DNA of 64,000 bases from Branchiostoma floridae (GCF_000003815.2 NC_049985.1:25579597-25643596); one strand, 5' to 3'. Shown: positions 10,817 through 22,502, counted from the first letter of the stretch. The notes: generated by a model not told the origin, from the letters alone. Numbers and translations: made by a program.

Positions 10817-11244
10817 GCTTAGAAAGATTCTTGTACGGCATCTCTGTCGTGATGTCCCGACTTCCCATTCACATCTGCTCGGCAGACGTCTATAAACTGA
10901 GCGACGGCTAAGTAATAAACTTGTCAGATGTTTCCAATGAAGTCGTCAGTCTGTTCAGGAACAGACGTTTTATTATCGCCAGCTACGTCAACGGAGTGTA
11001 ACCCCACAAATCTACCAACTTTACGGCTGACATAAGAAGCAGTAACAAGTCGTTCAACTCTGAAATATCTCTGCTCGTTCACAGTTTGGTGTCTTCGGCT
11101 GTCTAGTTAAGAAATCAAGCGGTAAGTACAGGATGTGTTTGAGTGTACACCGGTGTTTTTTGGCGATGAATTAAGAATCTTATTCGAATTCACGACGACA
11201 TCGTGACGCAGTTTTAGTTTAGGAAGGTGTTTTTTGTACCAGAT

Positions 11245-11249
11245 ATGTG

Positions 11250-11302
<53 letters not shown>

Positions 11303-11305
11303 CAG

Positions 11306-11343
<38 letters not shown>

Positions 11344-11346
11344 CAG

Positions 11347-11380
<34 letters not shown>

Positions 11381-11383
11381 CAC

Positions 11384-11452
<69 letters not shown>
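11245..11452 (+). repeat. (TG)n microsatellite with regular ACCAGATA interruptions
   Basis: About 200 bp of TG/GT runs broken at intervals by ACCAGATATG or ACCACATATG. The long His/Thr or Cys/Val reading frames across it on both strands are repeat translations. Confidence 0.98.
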
Positions 11453-11454
<2 letters not shown>

Positions 11455-11873
11455 AGTGTGTTTGTATGTCTGTGTTTCCGGATATTTGTGGTCAGCATAA
11501 CTCAAGAACTTGTGGATGGATTGTACTAATATTTGGTATGTTGGTAGGTGTTGGAAAGACAAAGGTCAAGGTCAATTTTGGGCCCCCTTGGTGTTTACTT
11601 TGATGCCTTTGTTGTCATTATGTATTTCTTTTAAGAACTTTTGAAAGTATATGTCTTTAGACCTCTGGCCAATAGAGTTAACAGTCTGAAACCTATAATT
11701 AATCAGGATTGAACTTGACATCCAACAATCTGAGATCCGCGACCATGCCATCTGCCGCTTCATCTATAGCACCAGCTGCTACGTAACGTTGGCCGACATC
11801 CAAGGTTCGAACAGGGGTGCACTGCACACCACATGCTACCACATATGACCACATCTTGAACCGTACAGGTACC

Positions 11874-12076
11874 ACTGTAAATGCAGAAACTTTCGCGGTG
11901 GTTTAATGTTCGCGGTTTTCGCGGTGGCCGCGAACTTAAAACCACCGCGAACAATTTTTCATGGCAGTAAGAGACTACGGTGCATGGTGCTACCGCGAAC
12001 TTAAAACCACCGCGAAAAGTCCTTTTTCCCGCCACCGCGAAATTAAATCCCCGCGAACTTAAATTCATTTACAGTA
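11874..12076. mobile_element. TTCGCGG MITE (family 2), complete copy
   Basis: Ends CTGTAAATGCAGAAACTTTC and its counterpart AACTTAAATTCATTTACAG form inverted termini. The interior is an imperfect palindrome of TTCGCGGTGG and CCACCGCGAA words. Further copies lie at 18741, 19801, 46994 and 53749 (double). Confidence 0.88.
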
Positions 12077-12181
12077 TGTACTATCTTTGTTTATAGAAAA
12101 TCACATGTCGGATGCTCAGGGGCTCAGATCAAGGCTCAGGACGACATACACAGTCACGAATAGATAAAGTTCTAGTTCCTC

Positions 12182-12595
12182 TTTACTGAAGTTAAGCGTA
12201 CCTTATTCAATGCGTATTGTTCTTCTATGTATTGTGCCCAGCTGTGGACACAGTACACTCTGGGTACTATTCGTAAACTACGAACTGCTTACAATAACGC
12301 CTTCAGAATCTTGTTTGCATATAGAAGATACGAGAGTGCCAGCCTTATGTTTGTGTCAATGGGAGTAGTCACCCTTGATGCCCGTAGAAGGAAATTAACT
12401 CACTCTTTTGTCACTCGCCTCTTCAACTCGAACAATGGTATCATTAAGCTTACAATTCATTCCGACATGTTCACTCTCTGTAACTACTGGCAACACTATG
12501 TTGATCTTGTCTACAAGCGGGAATGCTTTCATCTTGTATATATATATTTTAGCATCATCATATTGTATCTCACCGCGGCTGTATCCACTCTGTAT

Positions 12596-12626
<31 letters not shown>

Positions 12627-12640
12627 CCCATGGTTTTTAA
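12182..12640 (+). pseudogene. LINE reverse transcriptase C-terminal fragment
   Basis: An open frame entering near 12188 and running to a stop at 12640 encodes the C-terminal end of a CR1/L2-like non-LTR retrotransposon ORF2. Diagnostic features are a CSSMYCAQLW segment, then RKLRTAYNNAFRIL, then SASLMFVSMGV and RRRKLTHSFVTRL, in the order seen in many invertebrate LINE proteins. The catalytic domain and endonuclease are absent, so this is a 5'-truncated dead copy. An AT then TG microsatellite follows at 12595-12626 inside the nominal frame, so the last 20-30 codons are not meaningful. The match is from family pattern recognition, not a search. Confidence 0.75.
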
Positions 12641-13382
12641 TTGTATGTACCGATATGGGCCTGTAGTGCCTGAAATGAAGAATAGTAAAGGTTCAAGAAA
12701 ACACCAGTGTTACCAGTCATATCATCCAACCTAATCGTACAGATGTTTATGTGTTTCTGTGAACAGGGAAAGGCTGTCCTCATATGCACTCTGTCGGCTG
12801 AGCTCCAAATCACCACCATGGCTCATTTACGTTCTAAGACTAACTCTACGAGTTTGTCTTTGTCTAATAGCAAATCAGAACCGAGTGTAATAGACATCGA
12901 GAGCAATAGAACTAACATGTCATTAGGACAAAAACCAAACTCATCCAGTCTGCTGATACTTCTGTCTCATTTGTAAAAGGGCTCCTCCGGGTAGTTTACA
13001 GGCTGTTTTTACTGCAATTTTAGGTATATATATGACCCCTATATGGCCCCATTGGGGACACCTGTGGCTATAGGGCTATTTTGTGGCACGGATTTTTTTT
13101 TAACTCGGAGGAGTTATAATCAACCCAGGGCCCAGCAAAAAACTATACGCCGTGACCTTAACGTTAAAAACCGTGCGGTACCCCTGGTATCCGGCAGTCC
13201 ATCGGGACATATTTTAAAAATGTTGAAAACAATGTACTAATCTTGTATATCTTTCAAGAAATGATAAATAAGATAAAGCCCGCCAGCCTAGCAGAGCTTT
13301 CCTTTAGTCATTTGTGCCCCCCTCCCCCAGTTACCTTCATGCAAAGGTGGGTAAAGCTTGTCCCATAGCCTTTTTAATTTTT
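12641..13382. other. Intergenic, nothing firmly recognised
   Basis: Contains an open frame at 12707-12976 without recognisable content. No splice or domain evidence. Confidence 0.4.
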
Positions 13383-13625
13383 TTTGTTAAGGCCTTTGGG
13401 ACAGTGGGTTGTTATCCACTATATCTAAGGGCAATATACAGGGAGGTGGAGCCCATCCCTCTCCTTCCACTGCCTTTAACCTCCTCAACTGAAGCCAGGT
13501 ACTAATTTGTACACTTGAGTGAAGTGAGAAAAGTCATGTACAGTGCCTTCCAAAAGGACACAAGATTCGTAGCATTACAGGTTTTGAACCCTAGGACCTT
13601 TGGCTTCTGGGCCAAAGCCCCAACA
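13383..13625 (-). mobile_element. tRNA-derived SINE (family B)
   Basis: Shares its order of blocks with 16016-16262: GGGTTGTTATCCACTATATC, a CCTTTAACCTCC block, ACACTTGAGTGAAGTGAG-like sequence, then a reverse B-box (GGTTTTGAACCCTAGGACC) and GGCTTCTGGGCC. The order places the tRNA-like head on the minus strand. Confidence 0.65.
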
Positions 13626-14967
13626 GGCCCCACTTCCAGCTTAACATCCCCACTTTAAGTAAGCAGTCATTTTCACTTAAGGCTATCTTGAAATACGTAG
13701 TTCGTCTATAAATGGCTAAAAACTACTTTTCCAAATGGCTCCCGAAATTCGTTTTGGAGAAACTGCCGGTCGATAGAAACTCTAAAACGTCTTATCTATC
13801 GAGCGCTTTAAAAAGCATCCTGCATGAAAACGGATTCTTGGAGCTGGAACACGGTTTCTTACGACAGACTATTGATTAACTTATACAGATTCATGTGGCG
13901 AAACAAAAATTATTTTTATATAGGCGCCAGGTTTGAAGGCAATATAACGCTGGTATTGACGTTTTTTGATAATTAAAACATACGTCTTTATTAAAACATT
14001 ACATCTATTCGTTATTTCATCCGCATTTGTTTACTGGGCAACAAGCCAAATTCGTTTTACCCTTGTGGTGCTGGCAAATTTTCACAATGCATTTTCTCAA
14101 TTCTAGACCTTTTAGACCCTTTGGAAAGTAGGGGTACTGTTTTCACTATGCTACATTTCTTTAAGTAGAGACCTTAAGCTTTGTAATGATGCATAACTTT
14201 ATAGGGTTATTTGGAAGGTACGTAAAAAAGTAGCATGGTGAAAACAGTACCAACATATGCTTCCCAACATATGCTGGGCGCAGAACTACAAAGGGTTTTA
14301 AGAAGCCGTCCTCTCAAATTAATAAAATCAGTAAAATATGGATATAAAACGATTACATTGAATGAGAACACGGCTACATAAAAATACAAGATGGACTAAG
14401 GTATGGTGTCTATTTTGAAAATCAAGCCATCTTTTTTTTAACCATCTTGTTTTTGTCGCCCTCGCCTCTTGCATTAATTTGGATCGTAAAGCAGTGGACA
14501 GGCCCCAATGGTACACAGTCAGGCGGTCTACAGCAAGTATTAAATGTATCTAAATTGGACGAAATAGGGCAAAATTGAACGAAATGGAACAGAATATGAA
14601 GCAAATTGAAGTAGAATATGAAGAAACCTTAACTTCTAGCGTTCTATTTTGTTTCATTTCACACTTTCTGTACATTTCATTTCGTTCTATTTCACACAAT
14701 TTCTTACCTTCTGTACACCCGTACCGTATCAGAATATACATGTAGTCGACATTAACAACATGGTATGAGACCCTCTCGGGAAGCGACCCCCTTCTATCCC
14801 AGGAAGTCCTTATAATGACTCGTGGGCGTTATGTTTTCCCGCCGGGTACAACACTTCCCATATTTCTCGCAATGAAACTCCAATTCTAGATCCATCATCG
14901 TACGAGTCTCTATGTGGATGACGGTTAGACATCCAGGTATAGAGATAAATCAAGCAAATATTCTTTT
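13626..14967. other. Intergenic; low-complexity GAA/TTC-biased stretch near 14550-14710
   Basis: 14575-14710 is rich in GAACGAAATGGAACAGAAT-like words on one side and their complements on the other. Similar text occurs near 45050-45110. No coding content seen. Confidence 0.4.
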
Positions 14968-15876
14968 AGTCAGACGTTTCAGATAGCATCCACTATCTTT
15001 CAAACAGTTAGACGTTTGAAATATAGCTTCCACTATTTTTCAAACAGTCACACGTTTCAGATAGCATCCACTATCTTTCAAACTAGTCAGGCACGCACTA
15101 TATTTCAAACAGTCAGACGTTTCAGATGACATCCACTATCTTTCAAACAGCCAGACTTTTCAGATAGCATCCACTATCTTTCACACAGTCAGGCGTTTCA
15201 GATAGCATCCACTATCTTTCAAACAGTCAGACGTTTTAGATAGCATCCAATATCTTTCAAACATTCAGGCGTTTCAGATAGCATCCACTATCTTTCAAAC
15301 AGTCAGACGTTTCAGATAGCATCCACTATCTTTCAAACAGTCAGACGTTTCAGATAGCATCAACTATCTTTCAAACAGTCAGACGTTTTAGATAGCATCC
15401 ACTATCTTTCAAACAGTCAGACGTTTCGGATATTTCAAATAGTCAGGCGTTTCAGATATTTCAAATAGCCAGGCGTTTCAGATAGCATTCACTATCTTTC
15501 AAACAGTCAGACGTTTCAGATAGCATCAACTATCTTTCAAACAGTCAGGCGTTTCAGATAGCATCCACTATCTTTCAAACAGTCAGACGTTTTAGATAGC
15601 ATCAACTATCTTTCAAACAGTCAGACGTTTTAGATAGCATCCACTATCTTTCAAACAGTCGGACGTTTTAGATAGAATCCACTATCTTTCAAACAGTCGG
15701 ACGTTTTAGATAGAATCCACTATCTTTCAAACAGTCGGACGTTTTAGATAGAATCCACTATCTTTCAAACAGTCGGACGTTTTAGATAGAATCCACTATC
15801 TTTCAAACAGTCGGACGTTTTAGATAGAATCCACTATCTTTCAAACAGTCGGACGTTTTAGATAGAATCCACTATG
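14968..15876 (+). repeat. 38-bp satellite array, about 23 copies
   Basis: The unit reads CAGTCAGACGTTTCAGATAG then CATCCACTATCTTTCAAA. Its core GATAGCATCCACTATC is a hairpin. The first part is heterogeneous, with truncated units near 15085 and 15425-15470. The last six units (15655-15876) share CAGTCGGACGTTTTAGATAG with GAATCC and are almost identical, a sign of recent local amplification at the right end. Confidence 0.95.
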
Positions 15877-16000
15877 TTTCATCAGTGTCTGAGAATGAGT
15901 GTAACTGGTACATAATTGAGTGCTGTGGAAATGAGACACTCAAATATCATTTACAGTCATCGATGAAAGACTCAAAACTCATTTCAAGACACTGATGAAA
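15877..16000. repeat. Imperfect palindrome abutting the satellite
   Basis: TTTCATCAGTGTCTGAGAAT at the left matches the reverse complement of the right end, TTTCATCAGTGTCTTGAAAT, and both continue into GAGT. It begins exactly where the satellite unit breaks off (TATGTTTCATC replacing TATCTTTCAAA). Confidence 0.75.
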
Positions 16001-16015
16001 GATAAAAGTAGTTCC

Positions 16016-16400
16016 ATAGTCTTTTTGAGGCCGTAGTGGGTTGATATCCACTGTGTCTAGAGCACTGTATCAAAAGGCAGTGCTCAACATTACCTCCCAT
16101 TGCCTTTACCTCCCTAACTCCCAACCAAAGTCCATTTTTACACCTTGACACAAGGAAATTTGTGCTTAAAGTACCTTTCCTTAAGCCACAGCATGTCAGC
16201 GGGTTCGAACCCAGGACCTCTTGGTTCCGGACCTTGCACCCTAACCATTACCCCTACACGACGCTAACAGATAAGATATAGTGGATGCTACCTAAATCGA
16301 ACCCAGGACCTCTTGGTGATTGGTCAAACACCCTAAGCATTACTCCAACTAGACGCCAACAGATATTGTGTGCCATCTAAAACGTCTAACTCTTAAAGAG
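16016..16400 (-). mobile_element. SINE family B copy plus a second partial head
   Basis: The first copy runs to about 16262, with reverse B-box GGGTTCGAACCCAGGACC and a CCCTAACCATTACCCC block. It is followed by AACAGATAAGATATAGTGG, then a second partial head (ATCGAACCCAGGACCTC), then AACAGATATTGTGTGCC. GATATAGTGGATGCTA and ATCTAAAACGTCTAA are reverse-orientation pieces of the 38-bp satellite unit. Confidence 0.6.
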
Positions 16401-16401
16401 A

Positions 16402-16830
16402 ATTTACCCAGATCTACAGTGGACATCACTTGAAGACAGAAGGAAAATGTCCAGACTTTGCATGATGTACCAAATGACCAATAAGCTGGTGGACGTACCA
16501 ACTGATAACTATCTAATACCAGCTCAAAAAGAACACGAAACAGCCATGACTTCAAGTACCAGAGTTTCCAAGCTAGGATTGATGTGTTCAAAAATTCGTA
16601 TTTTCCCAGAACTATCGTAGATTGGAATTCGTTGTCATCAAGCACAGTAGGGGCATCTTCTCTGGGTAGTTTTAAAGAACGCTTGCAGATAGATGTGCAA
16701 AAGTTAGGTGTGACGGATCGTTCAGTGTAATATAACCAGCTGCTGCCGCACCGCGTGACTGCGAAGCTGGTGTGTTACGCCGAATGGCGGTTTTACCGGC
16801 TATATAGATACAGATACAGACAGATACAGA
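16402..16830 (+). pseudogene. LINE 3' end with RT tail, frameshifted
   Basis: One frame from 16414 encodes LQWTSLEDRRKMSRLCMMYQ and continues through VDVPTDNYLIP. Near 16545 the signal moves to another frame, which carries YFPRTIVDWNSL, then STVGASSLGSFKERL, and stops at 16728-16730. This is the canonical C-terminus of a non-LTR reverse transcriptase protein (DRR...PRTI.WNSL...SFK order). A 3' UTR follows to an AGATAC-rich tail near 16800-16830. Frameshift and 5' truncation make it a dead copy. Relatives are at 38705 (minus), 45225 and 45935. Confidence 0.8.
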
Positions 16831-18029
16831 TACCCAGTTGATTTGTTTTGCACTCTGCACATTTGCAATATTACAGTGGCAATACGTCAATCAGTATATT
16901 GCTATTATAAAACTTGACATGTATCTCTCGCGGCACGCCGAGTTCTCATATATATTCACGTCAGGAGCCGAGCTGTCGAGTCTGCCATGATCACTGTAAT
17001 TAAATCATATCCCAGGGGAGCAGTTTATATCTCTGGTAGTCCTCTGATGTTGTGCCCTCGGTATAGGCACTTACGCCTTTTTCCTCAACCGAGGCAGCAA
17101 AAATGAGTACCTAGCTTCGGTTAGGGACTTCCCGGCCTGGATGGGACGTTAAACTGAGGGTTCCCTGATTGAGGTAATACACACATTGAGCACATTAAAA
17201 AAACCGACAGCACTTATCTAAAAAAAGAGAATATGGGGATCCTTCCCGGTGTTAGTGGATCAAACCTTACAATCCTGTCTTTCGCATCTCTTCCGACTGT
17301 ACAAAACTGATGTGTTACGCCTTAAGGCTGTTTACTGATTATGCAAACCACACAAACAAACAAACAAACAGTAAATTATTAGTTCTACTGGTATCCGTTG
17401 GAATAAAGAAACAGTCATCAGCACCCATTCGCTTTGAGCCTACTATTAAAAAAATATACATTTAACGCATTCAACTGGTAGAATATTCATTCACGCAGCA
17501 GTTACAACCTGGAACAGGCTTCCGGACACTGGTCAGAAACCGTCAGATACATGACAAAAAGTGGCCTCTAAGCTTTGCGACTTGGGCCCATGACCACTAA
17601 GATGAACAAATAACAATTGCCAGCTGTGAACCACTGACTAGCCACTGAGCTGGAGTACTATTCAGAGATGTATAGCTTATCTTAGTCATCAGTTATATTA
17701 TTGGCTATTGTTTAGTACAGCGGGTTGTAATAAAAGTGTTATGATCAAAGTTACAACGCCTGAAGTCCTACGGAAAACCTCCAGGGCTTGCATACGCAGA
17801 CAAGATGCGTAGAAGGCTGTTCCAAAATTAGAGATCTTGTTAAAATGTATTCTGGCAGACGAAACAGCATTAAGGAACATCTGAATCTGTGCGTCTCCTG
17901 TCTAAGTGGTTATGAAAGGCTCTGTTTTTTTTGGGCCCCGGGGGAAGTGGCGCCGAACGTCATGTCCCACAAACTGGGACAGAAGAGAAGTAGCGTCCTG
18001 GAAACACCTGCACCACGAAGATAGAACGG
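16831..18029. other. Intergenic with a SINE family A tail near 17045-17160
   Basis: GTTGTGCCCTCGGTATAGGC followed by CTTCGGTTAGGGACTTCCCGG matches the SINE A body, but the tRNA-like head is unclear. A short open frame at 17788-18024 may include part of the next LINE fragment. No gene seen. Confidence 0.4.
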
Positions 18030-18172
18030 ACAGGTGACACATTCTTTTCACAAGAATGGAATGTGGGAAGCGCAAGTTTTCGTATAGATAGAGGTATTAT
18101 CGCATGGAACAGTTCGCCACAATCTCTAAAGACATGTATGTCCAAATCTGCTTCTAAAATCATCCCTTACAA
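18030..18172 (+). pseudogene. LINE C-terminal fragment
   Basis: A short open frame reads DTFFSQEWNVGSASFRIDRG, then IIAWNSSPQSLKTC, then a stop. The W-N-S-x-P motif followed by a Lys-rich end is the usual last 40 residues of LINE ORF2 proteins. It has no start and no catalytic part. Confidence 0.5.
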
Positions 18173-18184
18173 AATGAAGTGAGA

Positions 18185-18475
18185 AGATTCAACCAGACTC
18201 CTCCGAATAATAGACTCTGTACACTTTGTAACTCCAACCGTATAGAAAATTAAGTCCATTTTATATCAGAGTGAAGTTTATACAATGATATACGCAACTC
18301 TTTTACCAGTGCTCTCGATGTAGATACACGATGTAAACAGTTAACCAACGACAACATGTTTGTACATATAATGACAACCACAGACAACATTGTACAACAA
18401 AAACTCTGTGAGTTCGTATACACATGTTTTAAGAAAAGGGAAGAGGCATGTAAACGTCAGATATAGTGATAGCAT
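18185..18475 (+). pseudogene. LINE-type zinc-ribbon-like C-terminal fragment with stops
   Basis: One frame reads RFNQTPPNNRLCTLCNSNRI, then two in-frame stops where the family has a conserved E-x-x-x-H-F region, then about 60 open codons to another stop near 18472. The R-x-C-x(2)-C...E...H-F arrangement is the cysteine-rich segment commonly found at the C-terminus of invertebrate LINE proteins. A similar segment is at 57731-57975 on the minus strand. Confidence 0.6.
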
Positions 18476-18740
18476 AGCTCCAGATGCATTGTTTATCAAT
18501 TGTAATACTACATGTAATAGTACTTAGTCTTTAGTATCCCATCATGGGATTTGCTGCATTTAGCCCACATGGGCAGGAACAAGCGATTTGACAGGTCGTT
18601 CAACGAATTTCGCAGACAAATAAGTAACGTTTTGCGTGTTTTGTTGTCCGTTAAATCACGCTTTTATATCATGGATGATCGTCCAATCAAACTAGGGCCA
18701 CACAAATTCAAATTGGTCCCTCAAGGGTCGCTCAGGAATT

Positions 18741-18950
18741 ACGTAAATGCAGAAACTTTCGCGGTGGTTATATGTTCACGGTTTTTGCGGTGGCAGCTTT
18801 AACGCGAACTTAAAACCACCGCAAACATTTTTCCATGGCAGTAAGAGACTACAGTGAATGGCGCTACCGTGAACTTAAAACCACCGCGAAAAGTCCTTTT
18901 TCCCGCTATCGCGAAATTAGATCACCGAGAACTTAATTGCATTTACAGTA
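18741..18950. mobile_element. TTCGCGG MITE (family 2), complete copy
   Basis: Starts GTAAATGCAGAAACTTTCGC and ends TTAATTGCATTTACAGTA, with the CCGCGAA/TTCGCGG interior as at 11874-12076. Confidence 0.85.
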
Positions 18951-19800
18951 TCGATATCGCAGTGGAAAAAAGACCCAGAGAGAATATCTCACTGGACTGC
19001 GGCTTGTCTGCGGCGTCGCGGCGTCCTAAAAGATATTTGTGTTACCATCAACTTGATAATGGATATATCGTGCAAAACCTACAAGTATGACTAAAAAGAC
19101 GACTATACCGTTAGCATGAAAAGATGCGTTTTTTATCGATGAAATTGACGAGCTTCGGCCAATTTTGTATCAAAGTATAAAAGTATTGTTCAGCTGTTTT
19201 TGTTTAGACGATATTATATTATATATCAATCTATACAACTTGATGACATTTTCAGAAATACCAAACGCTTCTTTTTGCTGTGAAAGAAAATAAAAATTTT
19301 CCGGAACATGTTACATTCATAGAAACGGAGCTCTAAGGTTTGCTCTAAATAAGTAAACAAACGTCAGGTAACTATATATATATTAAGATATAATTAGTGA
19401 CTGTGAAAATACTGTCTAGTTATATAGACGGATTTAAGAATATCAAATTAAATTCCTGGATGCATAATCTTCACAAACGTATACTTGACAATACTTTTAC
19501 TGGTAAATAATTCCTATGGATTATTGAACGAAAGTCAAGAACTAAACAAACCTTCTTATTGCTTTCGCCTCATAGACTATTTTGATAAGCACATTCATAA
19601 GGAGATTCCAATTATTGGTATCTCAGCGAGACAGCGATCATGAAAGTATAGTGCCTGTCGTGTGTAGACGATCTCCCAAAGGGTAAATAGTCAGATAGCA
19701 TCGTGAAAATGTCTGGTAGTAATTAGACAAACCGTCGCCTTGAGTGTTATCTGGAGCGCTGACAAGTACGGGAATATTTTAGTTCAGGTGGCAAAGAAGG
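18951..19800. other. Intergenic; decayed inverted-repeat element start near 18955-19160
   Basis: ATATCTCACTGGACTGCGG and a later GACTAAAAAGACGACTAT segment resemble the element at 45354-45604, but only one end is found. The rest is AT-rich with no coding. Confidence 0.4.
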
Positions 19801-19997
19801 TACTGTAAATGCAGAAATGTTCGCGGTGGTTTTATGTTCGCGATTTTCGCGTTGCAAATTCACCGCGAAGTTAAAACCACCGTGAACATTTTTCCATGGT
19901 AGTACGAGAGTACAGTGCACGGTGCTAGGTACCGCGAACAGTCCTTTTTTTGCTACCGCGAAATTAAATCTCCGCGAACTTAAATCCATTTACAGTA
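19801..19997. mobile_element. TTCGCGG MITE (family 2), complete copy
   Basis: Ends TACTGTAAATGCAGAAATG and CTTAAATCCATTTACAGTA are inverted. The interior carries GTTCGCGGTGGTTTTATG and its complement. The sequence immediately after it (TATCTCACTGCACC) looks like the end of another element. Confidence 0.87.
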
Positions 19998-20512
19998 TCT
20001 CACTGCACCTGTTGGCGACAAATTATAGCGGCAAATTTTTTGCCAATATTCGGTGCGACACACAGGTAAAATACGCAACCTCTTCAGTGACAAAATGTCA
20101 CATTTTCAGTTTCGGTTCCGAATTACTTAGACACAAAATAACTTCATTGGAAAACGCAGTGTTGATACTGAATCACGAACCAATGCACAGAGATTCGTCA
20201 AGAAAGAAATGTGTAGTGACTAGTTTGCGTTGGCGACATTTTGCCAACTGCAATTTACTTGAAATTTTGAAAAAAATGCCGTTTCAGATGACCAATTCTT
20301 CAATTATGAAAGTTCATATGAGTTGTTTATTGACATTTTCTGACTTAGGTAAAGTTTGCAGGGAATGTTTTCTTTACTTTGACAGATGTGCAGCCTGATT
20401 ATCATACTGAAAAATGTCTTCTTCCTCAAATTTTACCTAAACCCAAATAATGTTAGTACGCAATTTGCACCGACTTCAATGTACGCACAAGTTTGAACGG
20501 GGCCTAATCTTA

Positions 20513-20785
20513 AGCTAAGGGCACAACCCACCGTACGTGCAACTCTTTTGGGATTCGTAAGTGGTAATTACCGCCTCCGTACGAACTCGTAGGGAATCCG
20601 ACGCACCGTAGAACTTAACGTGCAGGCAAAACTTTGTGTGCCGCCGGGCTGCGGATTCGCCCCCCGTACGTGCCAGTACGGTCAACGCGCCTGCCCTGTA
20701 AAGCCCGAACGTCTTCAGAAATACGTGGCGGACGTGTCCTCCCAAAAAAACGTACGGACAAATTGCACGTACGGCGGGTAGCTTA
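20513..20785. mobile_element. GC-rich MITE (family 3), copy 1
   Basis: The left end AGCTAAGGGCACAACCCACC leads into GTACGTGCAAC. The right end TTGCACGTACGGCGGGTAGC is its inverse with a small deletion. The interior has GTACGAACTCGTAGGGAATC and AACTTAACGTGCAGGCAAAA, both shared with copies at 35379, 49569 and 58410. Confidence 0.87.
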
Positions 20786-21249
20786 AAGCGGCCGATTCTT
20801 AATAGCCCTTTTCATTTCTATTTCACACACGTATGCACGTAATCTATTTCGTTTTTCCTGGAACTGCACTGTGAGGAAGACCGACAAAAGACTCGCGTAC
20901 GGTACGTAGTGACTACTAACATCTTTCACCAGCCAAATGTCCAATTCGACCCTCAGATCAAGGATCAAGGAGTAAGAGGGTAATTTTCTTGCCGTTCATT
21001 TTAAAAAACATACTGAAGCTTATTTCAGTTTTAAAAGCAAGAGACATGGGGGAAATTGAACGGCATGTCAAAGAGCTGTTTGGATGAAAGCCAGTACTTA
21101 GTTACTGTACATTACAATACGTATGTACATGTACATGTAGTCAGAAAGCAATGGCATGTGCGCCAAAGTCAATCTCCGACGTTGCTCAAGTACACACACT
21201 GATCTTGGGCATACTGTTAATGAACTTCAGTTCGCGAGGATTGAACTTC
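20786..21249. other. Intergenic, nothing recognised
   Basis: No coding or repeat structure was seen beyond short ACATGTACATGTA simple sequence near 21125. Confidence 0.4.
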
Positions 21250-21485
21250 GCAGTATATGTCCGTATGAGGTCCGCATTGACATTTTTCAGTCGTAGGCAC
21301 TTCATATGTATCTCAATCGTTCTGTGTAAGCTTTAGGTACGCAGGCATACAGTGCTGCCCAATACGCGTACTTGAAGCTGGCACAAAACGATTGAGATGC
21401 GTATGCGGTACGCACGATGCGTACGATTGCGTATGAGAAATATCAGTGCGGAATTCATACGGACTTGGTATACACGCACGTGTGA
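21250..21485. repeat. Large imperfect palindrome (snapback element)
   Basis: Left arm GCAGTATATGTCCGTATGAG through CATTTTTCAG and TCTCAATCGTT. The right arm holds AACGATTGAGATGCGTATGC through GGAATTCATACGGACTTGG in inverse order. The arms almost meet near 21345-21385. Confidence 0.65.
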
Positions 21486-22101
21486 CTGCACCCTGCAATA
21501 GTCACCTCGAAAAAGTACCAAACATAAACCAACGCTAAAATGTCAAGAACTTCAGTACCTGGCCTCAAGATTTTTTTTTATTCCAGTCCATTACCATTCC
21601 TTTCATTACATCTGCAACCCTAGAGCGAAAGAGAAGCGTACCTTTGTCGGCTGTGTCTAGCTATTACGGTACACACAAAGGCGGGAGAAATTGGCCGGCG
21701 GAGTTGACTAGACAGACTGCGAGATTACACCTCATTTTCACGCTCTCTATGGGCACACACATCTTACCTAATATTCTGTATGTCAAAGCCCGACCCGAAC
21801 ACTTACAGATAACTATCTCACCTTGTTTTGTGTAGCGAAACTGGAAAATGCAAAGGTCTCGGAGGGAAGGGCAGTAATGTAGCGGACACTGACCCCCCGT
21901 CAAAAGCCGAGCAAAGAGAGGACGGACCTTAACTTTTCGAGAAGTGGACAGTTTAGTAAGACTCGTCTTAATCTGCTTGTAATAAATGCCGCGTGCCAAG
22001 ACAATTACACACCTGGCTGTTCACATCCAGACACATTGTCTAGATCCCAGACATAAGCTACTATCACTAAGGTACACAGACGCTGATCTATAATTAAGGA
22101 T

Positions 22102-22270
22102 TAATGACCCGCCCCGAGGTGTATATGGAGTCATAACGCCTGGTCCTTTGCTATGACCACCGAATGAAACCACCGAGTGAGCGAAGCGAACGAGGTGGTT
22201 TTATGAGGTGGTTATAGCAAAGGACCTGGCGTTATGACACCATGTACACCGAGGAACAGGCGGGTCATTA
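22102..22270. mobile_element. Short inverted-repeat element (family 11)
   Basis: The left arm TAATGACCCGCCCCGAGGTG through CCTTTGCTAT is matched by the inverse right arm ATAGCAAAGGACCTGGCG through GGCGGGTCATTA. The centre has ACCACCGAGTGAGCGAAGCG, which recurs near 42927-42955. Confidence 0.85.
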
Positions 22271-22502
22271 ACGTTATTATCATATAGCCTACCAAAACTT
22301 GCAAACTCCTGTGTGACGCATAGATTCCTTGGTACTATACGTGTGAATTCTGTTGTCGAATTTCTGAAAATTCACATTTGTTCTTTGGTACATACATTTG
22401 TAAGGAGATTACAGATTGCATTTTGAAACCAAAATTTCCACAGAAAATATTCGCTCCTTTTGATTGGCCAATGCCCGCATATCCCTTATTTTATTGTGTG
22501 TA

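Noticed and set aside
11107-11562. 151-codon minus-strand and 100-codon plus-strand ORFs rich in His/Thr or Cys/Val.
   Set aside because: Translations of a (TG)n microsatellite.
14968-15876. Regular 38-bp repeats that look CRISPR-like at first sight.
   Set aside because: Units are directly adjacent with no unique spacers, no cas-like genes are present, and the context is eukaryotic.
19922-20398. 158-codon plus-strand ORF.
   Set aside because: It begins inside a TTCGCGG MITE and continues into AT-rich sequence resembling another element remnant; no recognisable domain.
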